The translations under genes and the position numbers were made by a program. From positions 1 to 56,225 of IMG/VR virus record IMGVR_UViG_3300006923_000027: 56,225 bases of DNA, one strand, 5' to 3'. Numbering within the stretch: position 1 is the stretch's first letter; each line of letters starts with the position of its first letter. The stretch is from a virus. Shown here in pieces: positions 1-6,371 of this stretch. Below the pieces are notes generated by a model. That model had not been told where the DNA came from and made no database searches. It saw only the letters and a program-made list of their open reading frames with translations.

Positions 1-187
1 GGTAGAGTTAAAAGTGACAGAGCATTATGCTATATCAACAATAAAGAAAGAATACACTAAAACAGAAACACGGACAACCTCTCATAACTGGTTTAAGATA
101 CCATTGAATATAGATATGGATATAGAAGAACAAGTTTTAAAACTATTTCCTACAATGATCAACTTTAAGTGGAGAGAGATAGAATAA
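1..187 (+). CDS. 3' end of an unidentified gene (5' truncated)
   Basis: An open frame enters from the left edge, is read from base 2, and stops with TAA at 185-187, leaving 61 codons. The visible tail ends FKWREIE. No family is recognised. A hairpin follows at 206-223, and then the first copy of the palindromic promoter module. This is probably another single-gene unit of the same battery as the genes to its right. Frame and stop are clear; function is unknown. Confidence 0.6.
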   Translation, partial: VELKVTEHYAISTIKKEYTKTETRTTSHNWFKIPLNIDMDIEEQVLKLFPTMINFKWREIE

Positions 188-205
188 TATTTGAGAAGCC
201 CAAAA

Positions 206-231
206 GCCTTGACAAGTCAAGGCCTTGCTTT
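206..231 (+). terminator. hairpin after the left-edge gene
   Basis: GCCTTGAC (206-213) pairs perfectly with GTCAAGGC (216-223), followed by CTTGCTTT. It lies upstream of the 238-256 palindrome, so the palindrome itself is not needed as a terminator. Confidence 0.55.
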
Positions 232-237
232 GCACCG

Positions 238-301
238 TTACCCCCGTAGGGGGTAATCTTTTGTTCAATGTAATTGAAATTAAATTTAGATGTGTTATAA
301 T
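238..301 (+). promoter_or_regulatory. palindrome plus promoter, unit 1
   Basis: Palindrome at 238-256 (GTA centre), -35 TTGAAA at 274-279, extended -10 TGTTATAAT ending at 301, spacer 16. The module is 64 nt long. It is almost identical in sequence to unit 3, although the genes they drive are unrelated. Confidence 0.85.
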
Positions 302-332
302 ATAAGTACCTATTCAACATAAAGGAGAAAAT

Positions 333-746
333 ATGAATTTACAAGATTGTATGCCATGTGAAGAGTCTGAATTGCACCCTGCACTTAAGTCTATAGTAGA
401 GGCATTAGATGAAACAATGAAAAGCAATAAGGTGATTCCTAACAAAACTGCTGATGATTTATTCAACGAAACAAAATTTTTAATAAAAAGATTGTGGAAT
501 TACGCATTACTTATGAATAAACCAATGTGCCTAGTAACTAACCATTGTGCCTTTGGTATGGTCATTGTCTGTTCCAAAGATGAAAACGGACAAATGCTAT
601 GGAACAATCAACAGATACCAGAAAATATGTGTGGGATTGTTGCCAAGCATGTATCTACTTTTCCAGAGATGGTTACTTGTGATAGATATCATGAGCTGTG
701 GACAGTAAACTATCTTCAAAAAAGCATGGGTGGACACGAACAATAA
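333..746 (+). CDS. unknown 137-aa protein, first complete unit of the palindrome battery
   Basis: The gene follows its own promoter and a good AAAGGAG site six to seven bases before ATG. The product has several cysteines (CMPCEE near the N-terminus, further Cys in the middle) and an NHCAFGMVIVCSKDENG segment that looks like a beta-hairpin. No signal peptide or membrane segment is seen. I do not recognise the family. As a separately promoted small gene in the battery it is a candidate early or host-interaction protein; that role is inferred from layout only. Confidence 0.85.
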   Translation: MNLQDCMPCEESELHPALKSIVEALDETMKSNKVIPNKTADDLFNETKFLIKRLWNYALLMNKPMCLVTNHCAFGMVIVCSKDENGQMLWNNQQIPENMCGIVAKHVSTFPEMVTCDRYHELWTVNYLQKSMGGHEQ

Positions 747-764
747 AGTGTAAACTTATTTCAT

Positions 765-794
765 AAGGGAGAGTCAAATCTCCCTTTGTGTTTT
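765..794 (+). terminator. intrinsic terminator after 333-746
   Basis: AAGGGAGA (765-772), six-base loop, TCTCCCTT (779-786), then TGTGTTTT. It ends just before the palindrome at 797. Confidence 0.75.
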
Positions 795-796
795 CG

Positions 797-861
797 TTAC
801 CCCCGTAGGGGGTAACATTTCTTTCAGATTAGTTTACATACGTGTGTATGTGTGTTACAAT
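797..861 (+). promoter_or_regulatory. palindrome plus promoter, unit 2
   Basis: Palindrome at 797-815 (GTA centre), -35 TTTACA at 833-838, extended -10 TGTTACAAT ending at 861, spacer 17. Module length is 65 nt, the battery standard. Confidence 0.85.
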
Positions 862-890
862 ATATATATCAATAAAACAAAGAGGTTATT

Positions 891-1259
891 ATGACAAACT
901 TAGCAACAATCAAACAACAATTGGAAAATGAAATAAAAAGACTAGAGGAAGAACTTGAGAATCTAAAAATAGACCAAAGCGAAAGAGGTAATAAACTTAT
1001 AGATTCTTTCAAAGAACAGAATATAGACTTTATTAAAAGTTGTTTTGGAAAAAGAGAATATGAAGTCATAGAAGATGAAATTGAATTTGATTATAATTTT
1101 GACACTGAGTGTGTTATAATATCTGCAAGTTTAACATTTGTTGATTTAACCCTTAATAACAATGATAAATATAAAGTTGAGATAAAGTCTATAACTACAG
1201 AATTTAATGAGTTTAGCCAACAAATATATATTTATATATCTGTCTCTTGGAGAGGATAA
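891..1259 (+). CDS. unknown 122-aa protein with N-terminal coiled coil
   Basis: ATG follows AGAGG. Residues about 5-35 are rich in Leu/Glu/Lys with heptad spacing (LENEIKRLEEELENLKID), which reads as a coiled coil. The C-terminal half alternates hydrophobic and polar residues and looks like beta strands, ending ISVSWRG. A long antisense frame over the coiled-coil region is a shadow. Function is not recognised. It is the only gene between the palindromes at 797 and 1293. Confidence 0.85.
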   Translation: MTNLATIKQQLENEIKRLEEELENLKIDQSERGNKLIDSFKEQNIDFIKSCFGKREYEVIEDEIEFDYNFDTECVIISASLTFVDLTLNNNDKYKVEIKSITTEFNEFSQQIYIYISVSWRG

Positions 1260-1292
1260 AGCGAGGAGGTGTATGATCGTGCATCTTCCACG

Positions 1293-1357
1293 TTACCCCC
1301 TACGGGGGTAATGTTTTGTTCAATATAATTGAAAGATTTAATTAGACGTGTTATAAT
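1293..1357 (+). promoter_or_regulatory. palindrome plus promoter, unit 3
   Basis: Palindrome at 1293-1311 (TAC centre), -35 TTGAAA at 1329-1334, -10 TATAAT at 1352-1357 with upstream TG, spacer 17. Module length is 65 nt. The sequence from the palindrome's end to the ribosome site is nearly the same as in unit 1. Confidence 0.88.
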
Positions 1358-1388
1358 ATAAGTACCTGTTCAATATAAAGGAGTAAGC

Positions 1389-1877
1389 ATGAAAAAAGAA
1401 AAAGCGATACAAGGTAAAAGAGCGTATGAAAGCTCTATAGCTTTCATGAGTAATCAGACAGATTATTATATAGAGACATGGAACGGTTGTGTAAAAATTA
1501 CTAACATGTCATTAAAAGACGAGCCCGTAGAGGGAGGCTATGGTTATGACATGAACATTGTAAATTATGATAAAAGTAACATACATTATCAGTTTAATTT
1601 CTTTACTTACTTTGGAAATTGGCAATTACAATCAGTTACAAAATATGAGGATAATAATGTTATTCTTTCAATGAAGTTTGAAGATACTGTTTATCTTTAC
1701 AATAATTATTCTATGAGTACTATAATGAATTTTCTTCATAGTGTGCCCGTATTCACTAAATACATCACTTTGAAAGACGGGATAGTGCATGAGCATACAA
1801 GACCATACGGGAAGTTTATAGAGGAAGTCTCAGAACGGGATACAGAAGAATTATTGAAATATATTGTTATAGAGTAA
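1389..1877 (+). CDS. unknown 162-aa protein
   Basis: ATG is preceded by AAAGGAG. The N-terminus is basic (KKEKAIQGKR) and the rest is rich in Tyr, Asn and Phe, consistent with a small beta-rich soluble domain. No motif is recognised and there are no membrane segments. Its promoter and leader are near duplicates of those of 333-746, but the proteins are not alike, so the regulatory module and the ORF have had separate histories. Confidence 0.85.
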   Translation: MKKEKAIQGKRAYESSIAFMSNQTDYYIETWNGCVKITNMSLKDEPVEGGYGYDMNIVNYDKSNIHYQFNFFTYFGNWQLQSVTKYEDNNVILSMKFEDTVYLYNNYSMSTIMNFLHSVPVFTKYITLKDGIVHEHTRPYGKFIEEVSERDTEELLKYIVIE

Positions 1878-1890
1878 AATAAAAACAAAT

Positions 1891-1916
1891 AGTTACATGC
1901 GTATTCGCATGTGACT
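1891..1916 (+). terminator. hairpin after 1389-1877
   Basis: An 11-bp stem (1891-1901 with 1906-1916, one G-T pair) with loop TATT. It is followed only by a mixed T-rich stretch, so terminator strength is uncertain. Confidence 0.5.
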
Positions 1917-1925
1917 TCATCCTTA

Positions 1926-1990
1926 TTACCCCCTACGGGGGTAACTTTCTGCCCCTTTCCCTTGCACGATTGAACAATGCGTGTTATAAT
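1926..1990 (+). promoter_or_regulatory. palindrome plus promoter, unit 4
   Basis: Palindrome at 1926-1944 (TAC centre), -35 TTGCAC at 1962-1967, -10 TATAAT at 1985-1990 with upstream TG, spacer 17. Module length is 65 nt. Confidence 0.88.
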
Positions 1991-2018
1991 ATATTATCAT
2001 TTCAACATAGGATTTAAC

Positions 2019-2345
2019 ATGAGTATTAAGCATTTTACAGATTATCTTTTTCATAACGGTTCTCACTGGAATAGGATTGACCTTGGTAACGGTTTGCAAC
2101 TATCAATTCAAGGCGGCATGCTGAACTATTGCCGACCTAGACAACATGGATTGAGAGCGAATCAATATACCGAGTGGGAAATCGCTGTTTTTAAAGAGGG
2201 GGAGATGATAAACCCTCAATGTAAAAGTTATGAATTTTCAGAGGAAGATAATGTTTTCTGTTATGTTCCTACATTAAAGGTTCAAGAATTATTTGAGGAA
2301 ACAAATAGACTTACAAAAGAAGAAGTAGAAAGATTAGGAAGTTAA
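2019..2345 (+). CDS. unknown 108-aa protein
   Basis: I place the start at ATG 2019 (MSIKHF), after TAGGAT. An upstream in-frame ATG at 1977 would precede the -10 box at 1985-1990 and cannot be used from this promoter. The product contains GNGLQLSIQGG and YCRPRQHG followed by YTEWEIAVF, a pattern seen in small phage proteins of unknown role. No membrane segment is seen. Confidence 0.85.
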   Translation: MSIKHFTDYLFHNGSHWNRIDLGNGLQLSIQGGMLNYCRPRQHGLRANQYTEWEIAVFKEGEMINPQCKSYEFSEEDNVFCYVPTLKVQELFEETNRLTKEEVERLGS

Positions 2346-2364
2346 AAGATAAAAATTAGATACT

Positions 2365-2394
2365 AAGACCATGCATGAGTATGGTCTTTTTCTT
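2365..2394 (+). terminator. intrinsic terminator after 2019-2345
   Basis: AAGACCAT (2365-2372), eight-base loop, ATGGTCTT (2381-2388), then a T-rich tail. This is a clear rho-independent terminator upstream of the next palindrome. Confidence 0.85.
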
Positions 2395-2396
2395 CA

Positions 2397-2459
2397 TTAC
2401 CCCCGTAGGGGGTAACCTTTCTGTCTTTTTTATGCATGTGTGAAAATACATGCTATAAT
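2397..2459 (+). promoter_or_regulatory. palindrome plus promoter, unit 5
   Basis: Palindrome at 2397-2415 (GTA centre), -10 TATAAT at 2454-2459 in the context TGCTATAAT. The -35 is poor (TATGCA at 2431-2436 for a 17-bp spacer). Module length is 63 nt. With a weak -35 and an extended -10, this promoter may depend most on whatever binds the palindrome. Confidence 0.75.
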
Positions 2460-2487
2460 ATATTATCACTACAAAAAAGGAGAATTT

Positions 2488-2751
2488 ATGCATTACAGAA
2501 TCTATTATGAAAACAGGGATTATTTATTCAGAGTGTCGGATAGACAGTGGTATTCTATAGACGGTACAAAGGTTTATGACAGAGAGTTGAGGGATACTTT
2601 GACAAGTTTGTGTTCTCAAAGATGTAACGTCCCTATGGAGAGTTTTCAGCCTGTTAAAGTTGTAATTCAAGATATAAAGAAAGAGTCAAAAAGAAAACCA
2701 AGAAAAGCAAAGGTCAGTAAAAATAAAAAATGGAAATTGAATCTTTTTTAA
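2488..2751 (+). CDS. small protein with KWKLN-type C-terminal tail (copy 1)
   Basis: Start at ATG 2488 after AAAAGGAG; an upstream in-frame ATG at 2440 precedes the -10 box. The 87-aa product has an N-terminal part rich in Tyr and Arg, then a very basic linker (KKESKRKPRKAKVSKNK), and ends KWKLNLF. The same kind of tail closes the proteins at 4609-4755 and 6002-6328. A basic body with a constant aromatic/hydrophobic end suggests nucleic-acid contact plus a docking peptide; both are inference. Confidence 0.85.
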   Translation: MHYRIYYENRDYLFRVSDRQWYSIDGTKVYDRELRDTLTSLCSQRCNVPMESFQPVKVVIQDIKKESKRKPRKAKVSKNKKWKLNLF

Positions 2752-2799
2752 TGACTTAATATGTAGCCTTTACTATTTAATTGTTTGGGCTTTAATTCA

Positions 2800-2864
2800 T
2801 TACCCCCTACGGGGGTAACACTTAACTCAAAAGACTTGTAAGATTACTATAGTCATGTTATAAT
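2800..2864 (+). promoter_or_regulatory. palindrome plus promoter, unit 6
   Basis: Palindrome at 2800-2818 (TAC centre), -35 TTGTAA at 2836-2841, -10 TATAAT at 2859-2864 with upstream TG, spacer 17. Module length is 65 nt. The leader can start with a hairpin, GTATTC/GGATAC, at about 2870-2887. Confidence 0.88.
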
Positions 2865-2918
2865 ATATATGTATTCAACAACGGATACACATTCACTACT
2901 AAAAAAAAGGAAAAAAAA

Positions 2919-3434
2919 ATGTCAAATTTCATTTTTTCATTCAATCAAAAAAACAAACGTACACGATCTGCAAAAGAGATATTTGAGGAGACTCTTTTTC
3001 TTAAAAAGAAAAATGGCGTTCTATGTATCGAATTTAACCTTGTGGAAGATAGAAAAGGATATGGGGCACAATTCATTCCTACTGGCGAATTAGAAGAAGT
3101 AGCACAAGTCCTTGTTGACGCTAGGGACAATGGTATCACAAGCGAAACACAACAACTTTCAACGGCTCAGATTCTCAAAAAATCTTTAATAGAAACTGAG
3201 AAAGGAGAGATTAGATTCAAAACTGAAGATACAAAAGGAAAAAAGCCTACTGTATGTTCTGATAAAGAAGATTTTAATGAGTTTGTAGATACGTTCATGT
3301 CTATACTTCCTGCTATGCAAACTGAAATTGCAAGAGTCCAAAAGGAAATGGGCTTAATTGTAGAAGAAGAAGTAGAAGAAGTAAATAATGATGAATACTA
3401 CAATGAAGAAGATTATATTGAAGAAGAAGAATAA
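2919..3434 (+). CDS. KRTRSA-family protein, copy 1 (171 aa)
   Basis: One of three paralogues (also 4011-4457 and 5369-5842). All share an N-terminal F-S-F-N-[QK]-KNKRTRSA[KT]EIF segment, a central NLVEDRKGYGAQF, a nearly invariant stretch around TAQILKKSLIETEKGEIRF, and a C-terminal helix (LPAM..EI.RVQ). This copy has an extra acidic tail (EEEVEEVNNDEYYNEEDYIEEEE region). The basic start and long shared core suggest nucleic-acid or polymerase binding, but no known domain is recognised. The promoter, leader and terminator are also duplicated with the gene. Confidence 0.9.
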   Translation: MSNFIFSFNQKNKRTRSAKEIFEETLFLKKKNGVLCIEFNLVEDRKGYGAQFIPTGELEEVAQVLVDARDNGITSETQQLSTAQILKKSLIETEKGEIRFKTEDTKGKKPTVCSDKEDFNEFVDTFMSILPAMQTEIARVQKEMGLIVEEEVEEVNNDEYYNEEDYIEEEE

Positions 3435-3455
3435 CATTTGTAGTTAAATATACAA

Positions 3456-3485
3456 GAGGACATGCGTTTGTGTGTCCTCGCTTTT
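3456..3485 (+). terminator. intrinsic terminator after KRTRSA copy 1
   Basis: GAGGACA (3456-3462) pairs with TGTCCTC (3473-3479), followed by GCTTTTAT. It is homologous to the terminators at 4480 and 5865. Confidence 0.8.
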
Positions 3486-3491
3486 ATCTGG

Positions 3492-3556
3492 TTACCCCCT
3501 ACGGGGGTAATGTTATGTGCTATAAATTTGTTTGATCTGATTATTTGTGTTATAAT
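3492..3556 (+). promoter_or_regulatory. palindrome plus promoter, unit 7
   Basis: Palindrome at 3492-3510 (TAC centre), weak -35 TTGTTT at 3528-3533, -10 TATAAT at 3551-3556 with upstream TG, spacer 17. Module length is 65 nt. Confidence 0.85.
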
Positions 3557-3607
3557 ATAATATAGCATAAAGTTATATTCAAAAATCACTACCAAAGGGA
3601 GAATCCT

Positions 3608-3853
3608 ATGAAAAAGAAAGTCGATTTAAGTCAATTTGCAGTTGACTTGAAAAGCAAAAGCAACGTTGTTTACATGCTTGAGAATGTAATACAAAGAAGT
3701 AAATTAGATTTGGTTGTATCTGACAAGGAAACACTTGTTTCTTTAATTAGATATGTTATATTGAGAGGTAAATACACTATAAATATAGATGAACTTGTAA
3801 AAGATGATGAGTATATAGTAAGGCTCATAGAGGAACACGCCAAAGTTGAATAA
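3608..3853 (+). CDS. unknown 81-aa protein
   Basis: ATG follows AAAGGGAG. The product starts MKKKVDLSQF and looks mostly helical, with alternating charged and aliphatic residues (SLIRYVILRGKYTINIDELVKDDEYIVRLIEEH). There are no cysteines and no membrane segment. The family is not recognised. It is a single gene between the palindromes at 3492 and 3892, with its own hairpin at 3863-3883. Confidence 0.85.
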   Translation: MKKKVDLSQFAVDLKSKSNVVYMLENVIQRSKLDLVVSDKETLVSLIRYVILRGKYTINIDELVKDDEYIVRLIEEHAKVE

Positions 3854-3862
3854 AAAAAAGAG

Positions 3863-3891
3863 CAGTTATTATTTGTATAACTGTTTCTTTA
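3863..3891 (+). terminator. intrinsic terminator after 3608-3853
   Basis: CAGTTAT (3863-3869) pairs with ATAACTG (3877-3883), then TTTCTTTATT. Confidence 0.7.
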
Positions 3892-3956
3892 TTACCCCCT
3901 ACGGGGGTAACACTTAACCCAAAGTAGTTGAAATATTTATACATACGTGTTATAAT
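3892..3956 (+). promoter_or_regulatory. palindrome plus promoter, unit 8
   Basis: Palindrome at 3892-3910 (TAC centre), -35 TTGAAA at 3928-3933, -10 TATAAT at 3951-3956 with upstream TG, spacer 17. Module length is 65 nt. The leader carries the same GTATTC/GGATAC hairpin as unit 6. Confidence 0.9.
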
Positions 3957-4010
3957 ATATATGTATTCAACAACGGATACAAATTCACTACTAAAAAAAA
4001 GAGGTCAAAA

Positions 4011-4457
4011 ATGAGTTTTTCATTTTCATTCAATCAAAAAAATAAACGTACACGTTCTGCAAAAGAAATTTTTTCAGATACATTACAGCTAGTTGAGCAT
4101 GATGGCACATTATGTATATCATTTAATCTTGTAGAGGATCGAAAAGGCTACGGTGCACAATTTGTTCCAGTGTCTGAACTACAAGAGTTTGCTGATGTTC
4201 TTTGTATGGCACGTGACAACGGTATTGCTAACGAAACTGAACAGTTATCCACAGCACAAATTCTTAAAAAATCTTTAATCGAAACTGAAAAGGGAGAAAT
4301 AAGATTTAAGACAGAAGATACAAAGGGAAAAAAACCCACTGTTTGTTCTGACAAAGAAGATTTTGATGTATTTGTAACTACGTTTATGAGCGTGCTTCCA
4401 GCCATGAAGTCTGAAATACAACGTGTTCAAAATGAACTAGGTAAGATGAATGAGTAA
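4011..4457 (+). CDS. KRTRSA-family protein, copy 2 (148 aa)
   Basis: Paralogue of 2919-3434 and 5369-5842, with the conserved core from FNQKNKRTRSA through KGEIRFKTEDTKGKKPTVC to the C-terminal helix. It is the shortest copy and lacks the acidic tail of copy 1. ATG follows AGAGGTC. Its leader matches that of copy 1 almost base for base, and its terminator is the same type, so whole units were duplicated. Function is unknown. Confidence 0.9.
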   Translation: MSFSFSFNQKNKRTRSAKEIFSDTLQLVEHDGTLCISFNLVEDRKGYGAQFVPVSELQEFADVLCMARDNGIANETEQLSTAQILKKSLIETEKGEIRFKTEDTKGKKPTVCSDKEDFDVFVTTFMSVLPAMKSEIQRVQNELGKMNE

Positions 4458-4479
4458 ATATTAAATATTTAAAAACCAA

Positions 4480-4512
4480 GAGGACATGCATTTGCGTGTC
4501 CTCACTTCTCTC
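4480..4512 (+). terminator. terminator-like hairpin after KRTRSA copy 2
   Basis: GAGGACA (4480-4486) pairs with TGTCCTC (4497-4503), followed by ACTTCTCTC. It is homologous to 3456-3485, with a weaker T tract. Confidence 0.7.
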
Positions 4513-4513
4513 A

Positions 4514-4578
4514 TTACCCCCTACGGGGGTAATCACTTGTGTAACAACCTTGCAAAAACAAGCAAGTAGTGTTATAAT
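4514..4578 (+). promoter_or_regulatory. palindrome plus promoter, unit 9
   Basis: Palindrome at 4514-4532 (TAC centre), -35 TTGCAA at 4550-4555, -10 TATAAT at 4573-4578 with upstream TG, spacer 17. Module length is 65 nt. Confidence 0.88.
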
Positions 4579-4608
4579 ATATTATCACTTCAACAAAAGG
4601 AGATTTTT

Positions 4609-4755
4609 ATGAGTGAATACTATAAACATAAGACAATCATTATATGTGAAAAAACTGGTCGAAAAAGAATACAGTTTAAAAAGGAAGAACGCAAAATAGT
4701 GTTGGCAGAACCCAAGAAGCCAAAAACTGTAAAGGTATGGAAAATAAATTTTTAA
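4609..4755 (+). CDS. 48-aa basic protein with KWKLN-type tail (copy 2)
   Basis: A short gene: ATG at 4609 after AAAAGGAG, TAA at 4753-4755. The product is basic (CEKTGRKRIQFKKEERK, then a Lys/Pro-rich linker) and ends VWKINF, matching the ends of 2488-2751 (KWKLNLF) and 6002-6328 (KWKLNIDF plus four residues). Its own palindrome-linked promoter and a following hairpin make it a genuine unit despite its size. Confidence 0.85.
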   Translation: MSEYYKHKTIIICEKTGRKRIQFKKEERKIVLAEPKKPKTVKVWKINF

Positions 4756-4767
4756 TCGGCTCTCAAA

Positions 4768-4790
4768 AGAGTTGCTATTATGGCAACTCT
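4768..4790 (+). terminator. hairpin after the 48-aa gene
   Basis: AGAGTTGC (4768-4775) pairs perfectly with GCAACTCT (4783-4790). There is no good T tract, so it may stabilise the 3' end rather than terminate. Confidence 0.5.
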
Positions 4791-4795
4791 ACACA

Positions 4796-4860
4796 TTACC
4801 CCCGTAGGGGGTAACTCCTAACCCAATTCACTTGACGTGAGTATAGTAAGAGGTTATAAT
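4796..4860 (+). promoter_or_regulatory. palindrome plus promoter, unit 10
   Basis: Palindrome at 4796-4814 (GTA centre), -35 TTGACG at 4832-4837, -10 TATAAT at 4855-4860, spacer 17. Module length is 65 nt. It is the only unit without the TG of an extended -10. The leader can fold ATATCC/GGATAT at about 4866-4883. Confidence 0.88.
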
Positions 4861-4919
4861 ATAGTATATCCAATCAAGGATATATGAAATATTATATAAT
4901 ATCAAACAAAGGGAAAAAT

Positions 4920-5162
4920 ATGCAAAATATAGATGTAGTAAGACGCTGGACACGTGGTGTGACTGGTAAAAATTCAAATATGCGTACAGACGGGAGTGCG
5001 TTGTATTCTTATGATTTACAAATAGGATATACTAAACGAAACGGTGACAAAATAGTTTATAACTATACTGCAAGTGGAGAATTCAAAACTCGAACCACAT
5101 CAAAGCATGTTGTTACTGCACGTGTTCTAGCCGATAGGCAAGAGGACGTTCCTAGCACATAG
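4920..5162 (+). CDS. unknown 80-aa phage-type protein
   Basis: I choose ATG 4920 (MQNIDV), after AAAGGGA, over the upstream in-frame ATG at 4884, which directly abuts the leader hairpin. The product has a YDLQIGYTKRNGDK segment and NYTASGEFKTRTTSKHV, which resembles short phage proteins with a TTSxHV motif. It is probably a small beta-rich protein; role unknown. Confidence 0.82.
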   Translation: MQNIDVVRRWTRGVTGKNSNMRTDGSALYSYDLQIGYTKRNGDKIVYNYTASGEFKTRTTSKHVVTARVLADRQEDVPST

Positions 5163-5183
5163 TATTTGGAATTTTTATCTTTG

Positions 5184-5227
5184 GAGGTATTCTTCTTTAT
5201 AAGTTGAATACCTCACTTTTTTATTTT
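5184..5227 (+). terminator. intrinsic terminator after 4920-5162
   Basis: GAGGTATTC (5184-5192) pairs with GAATACCTC (5206-5214), followed by a T-rich run. Confidence 0.85.
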
Positions 5228-5231
5228 CCAT

Positions 5232-5318
5232 TTACCCCCTACGGGGGTAACGTATGTATCAAAAAGATTTACTTTTTAACACACACGTGTTGACACGACA
5301 CTTCAATCATGTTATAAT
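5232..5318 (+). promoter_or_regulatory. palindrome plus promoter, unit 11 (long spacing)
   Basis: Palindrome at 5232-5250 (TAC centre), -35 TTGACA at 5290-5295, -10 TATAAT at 5313-5318 with upstream TG, spacer 17. The module is 87 nt, exactly 22 nt longer than standard, so the palindrome is moved about two helical turns upstream and keeps the same DNA face. The leader starts with ATATCC/GGATAT. Confidence 0.88.
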
Positions 5319-5368
5319 ATATATATCCAATGAAGGATATTCACTACTATAAAAAAGAGGTAAAAAAA

Positions 5369-5842
5369 ATGAGTAAAAATTTTGTATTTTCATTCAATAA
5401 GAAAAATAAAAGAACACGTTCAGCAACGGAGATTTTTCAAGATACGTTGCAATTAGTTATGCATAACGATATTTTGTCTATAGAATTCAATCTTGTTGAG
5501 GACAGAAAGGGTTATGGAGCCCAATTCGTTCCCGTTGACGAATTAGAACAAGTTTCTGCAATCTTAGTCAATGCACGTGATAACGGTATAGCGAATGAAA
5601 CCGAACAGTTATCAACGGCTCAGATTCTCAAAAAATCTTTAATAGAAACTGAGAAAGGAGAGATCAGATTTAAAACAGAGGACACAAAAGGTAAGAAGCC
5701 AACTGTATGTAAGGATCAAGGCGACTTCAATGAATTTGTTGATACGTTCATGAGTGTGCTTCCTGCTATGCAATCAGAGATACAACGTGTTCAAGGTGAA
5801 CTAAGTAAGATGAAAGCTACAGATAGTGATACAGAAGAATAA
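5369..5842 (+). CDS. KRTRSA-family protein, copy 3 (157 aa)
   Basis: Start chosen at ATG 5369 (MSKNFVFSFN) after AGAGGT; an in-frame ATG at 5330 lies inside the leader hairpin region. It is the third paralogue of the 2919 and 4011 genes, with KKNKRTRSATEIF, NLVEDRKGYGAQF and the conserved KKSLIETEKGEIRF core. The tail is short and acidic (TDSDTEE). Its promoter is the strongest-looking of the three and the only one with displaced palindrome spacing. Confidence 0.9.
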   Translation: MSKNFVFSFNKKNKRTRSATEIFQDTLQLVMHNDILSIEFNLVEDRKGYGAQFVPVDELEQVSAILVNARDNGIANETEQLSTAQILKKSLIETEKGEIRFKTEDTKGKKPTVCKDQGDFNEFVDTFMSVLPAMQSEIQRVQGELSKMKATDSDTEE

Positions 5843-5864
5843 ATATTTGTTATTCTGTTATATA

Positions 5865-5898
5865 AGAGAACATGTATATGCGTGTTCTCTTTTTTTTC
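5865..5898 (+). terminator. intrinsic terminator after KRTRSA copy 3
   Basis: A ten-pair stem (5865-5874 with 5881-5890, one G-T pair) followed by eight T. It has the same layout as the 3456 and 4480 hairpins, with compensating base changes. Confidence 0.9.
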
Positions 5899-5906
5899 TT
5901 ATTGAA

Positions 5907-5971
5907 TTACCCCCGTAGGGGGTAACAACCTACTCGCTTCACTTGACATAACAAGTGCAGCATGTTATATT
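5907..5971 (+). promoter_or_regulatory. palindrome plus promoter, unit 12
   Basis: Palindrome at 5907-5925 (GTA centre), -35 TTGACA at 5943-5948, -10 TATATT at 5966-5971 with upstream TG, spacer 17. Module length is 65 nt. Confidence 0.9.
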
Positions 5972-6001
5972 ATATCACTACTCTAAAAAAAGGAGACCAT
6001 C

Positions 6002-6328
6002 GTGTCATTATTACAAGTTAAATACCGTTCAAAAGGTGAAAGATCAATTTATTATTATAATCAAGAAGAAAGATGTTTTCTAACTGAAGATATGAAACAA
6101 ATAAGTGATAACAAACTTCATCATAGGTTAGTATATCGTATGATGTTCGAAACAGAGCATTGTATAAATAGAGTTAAAATATTTAACCTTACCGAAGAAG
6201 AAGAAACAAAATTAAGACTAATATACGGAGAAGAAGAAAAACCTAAAAAAGCTATTAGAACTCCCAAAGTAGATAATACAGTTAACTCAAATAAGTGGAA
6301 ATTAAATATAGACTTTACAAATCATTGA
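6002..6328 (+). CDS. 108-aa protein with KWKLN-type tail (copy 3), GTG start
   Basis: Translation starts at GTG 6002, seven bases after AGGAG; no ATG is suitably placed. The N-terminal half resembles the Tyr-rich half of 2488-2751 (SIYYYNQEERCF against DYLFRVSDRQWY). A Glu-rich segment (TEEEETKLRLIYGEEE) and a Lys/Pro linker follow, and the end is SNKWKLNIDFTNH. The tail motif is therefore four residues from the C-terminus, not at the very end as in the other two. Confidence 0.85.
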   Translation: MSLLQVKYRSKGERSIYYYNQEERCFLTEDMKQISDNKLHHRLVYRMMFETEHCINRVKIFNLTEEEETKLRLIYGEEEKPKKAIRTPKVDNTVNSNKWKLNIDFTNH

Positions 6329-6339
6329 TTTAACAAAAC

Positions 6340-6371
6340 AACTCTTTAGTTTTTCTAAAGAGTTTACTCTA
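6340..6371 (+). terminator. terminator after 6002-6328
   Basis: AACTCTTTAG (6340-6349) pairs perfectly with CTAAAGAGTT (6355-6364), then TACTCTATT. Confidence 0.75.

Noticed and set aside
2869-3093. ORF in another frame over KRTRSA copy 1
   Set aside because: It overlaps a well-supported paralogue family in a different frame and has no ribosome site.
2945-3139. Minus-strand ORF opposite KRTRSA copy 1
   Set aside because: Antisense shadow of a conserved coding region, with no promoter or ribosome site.
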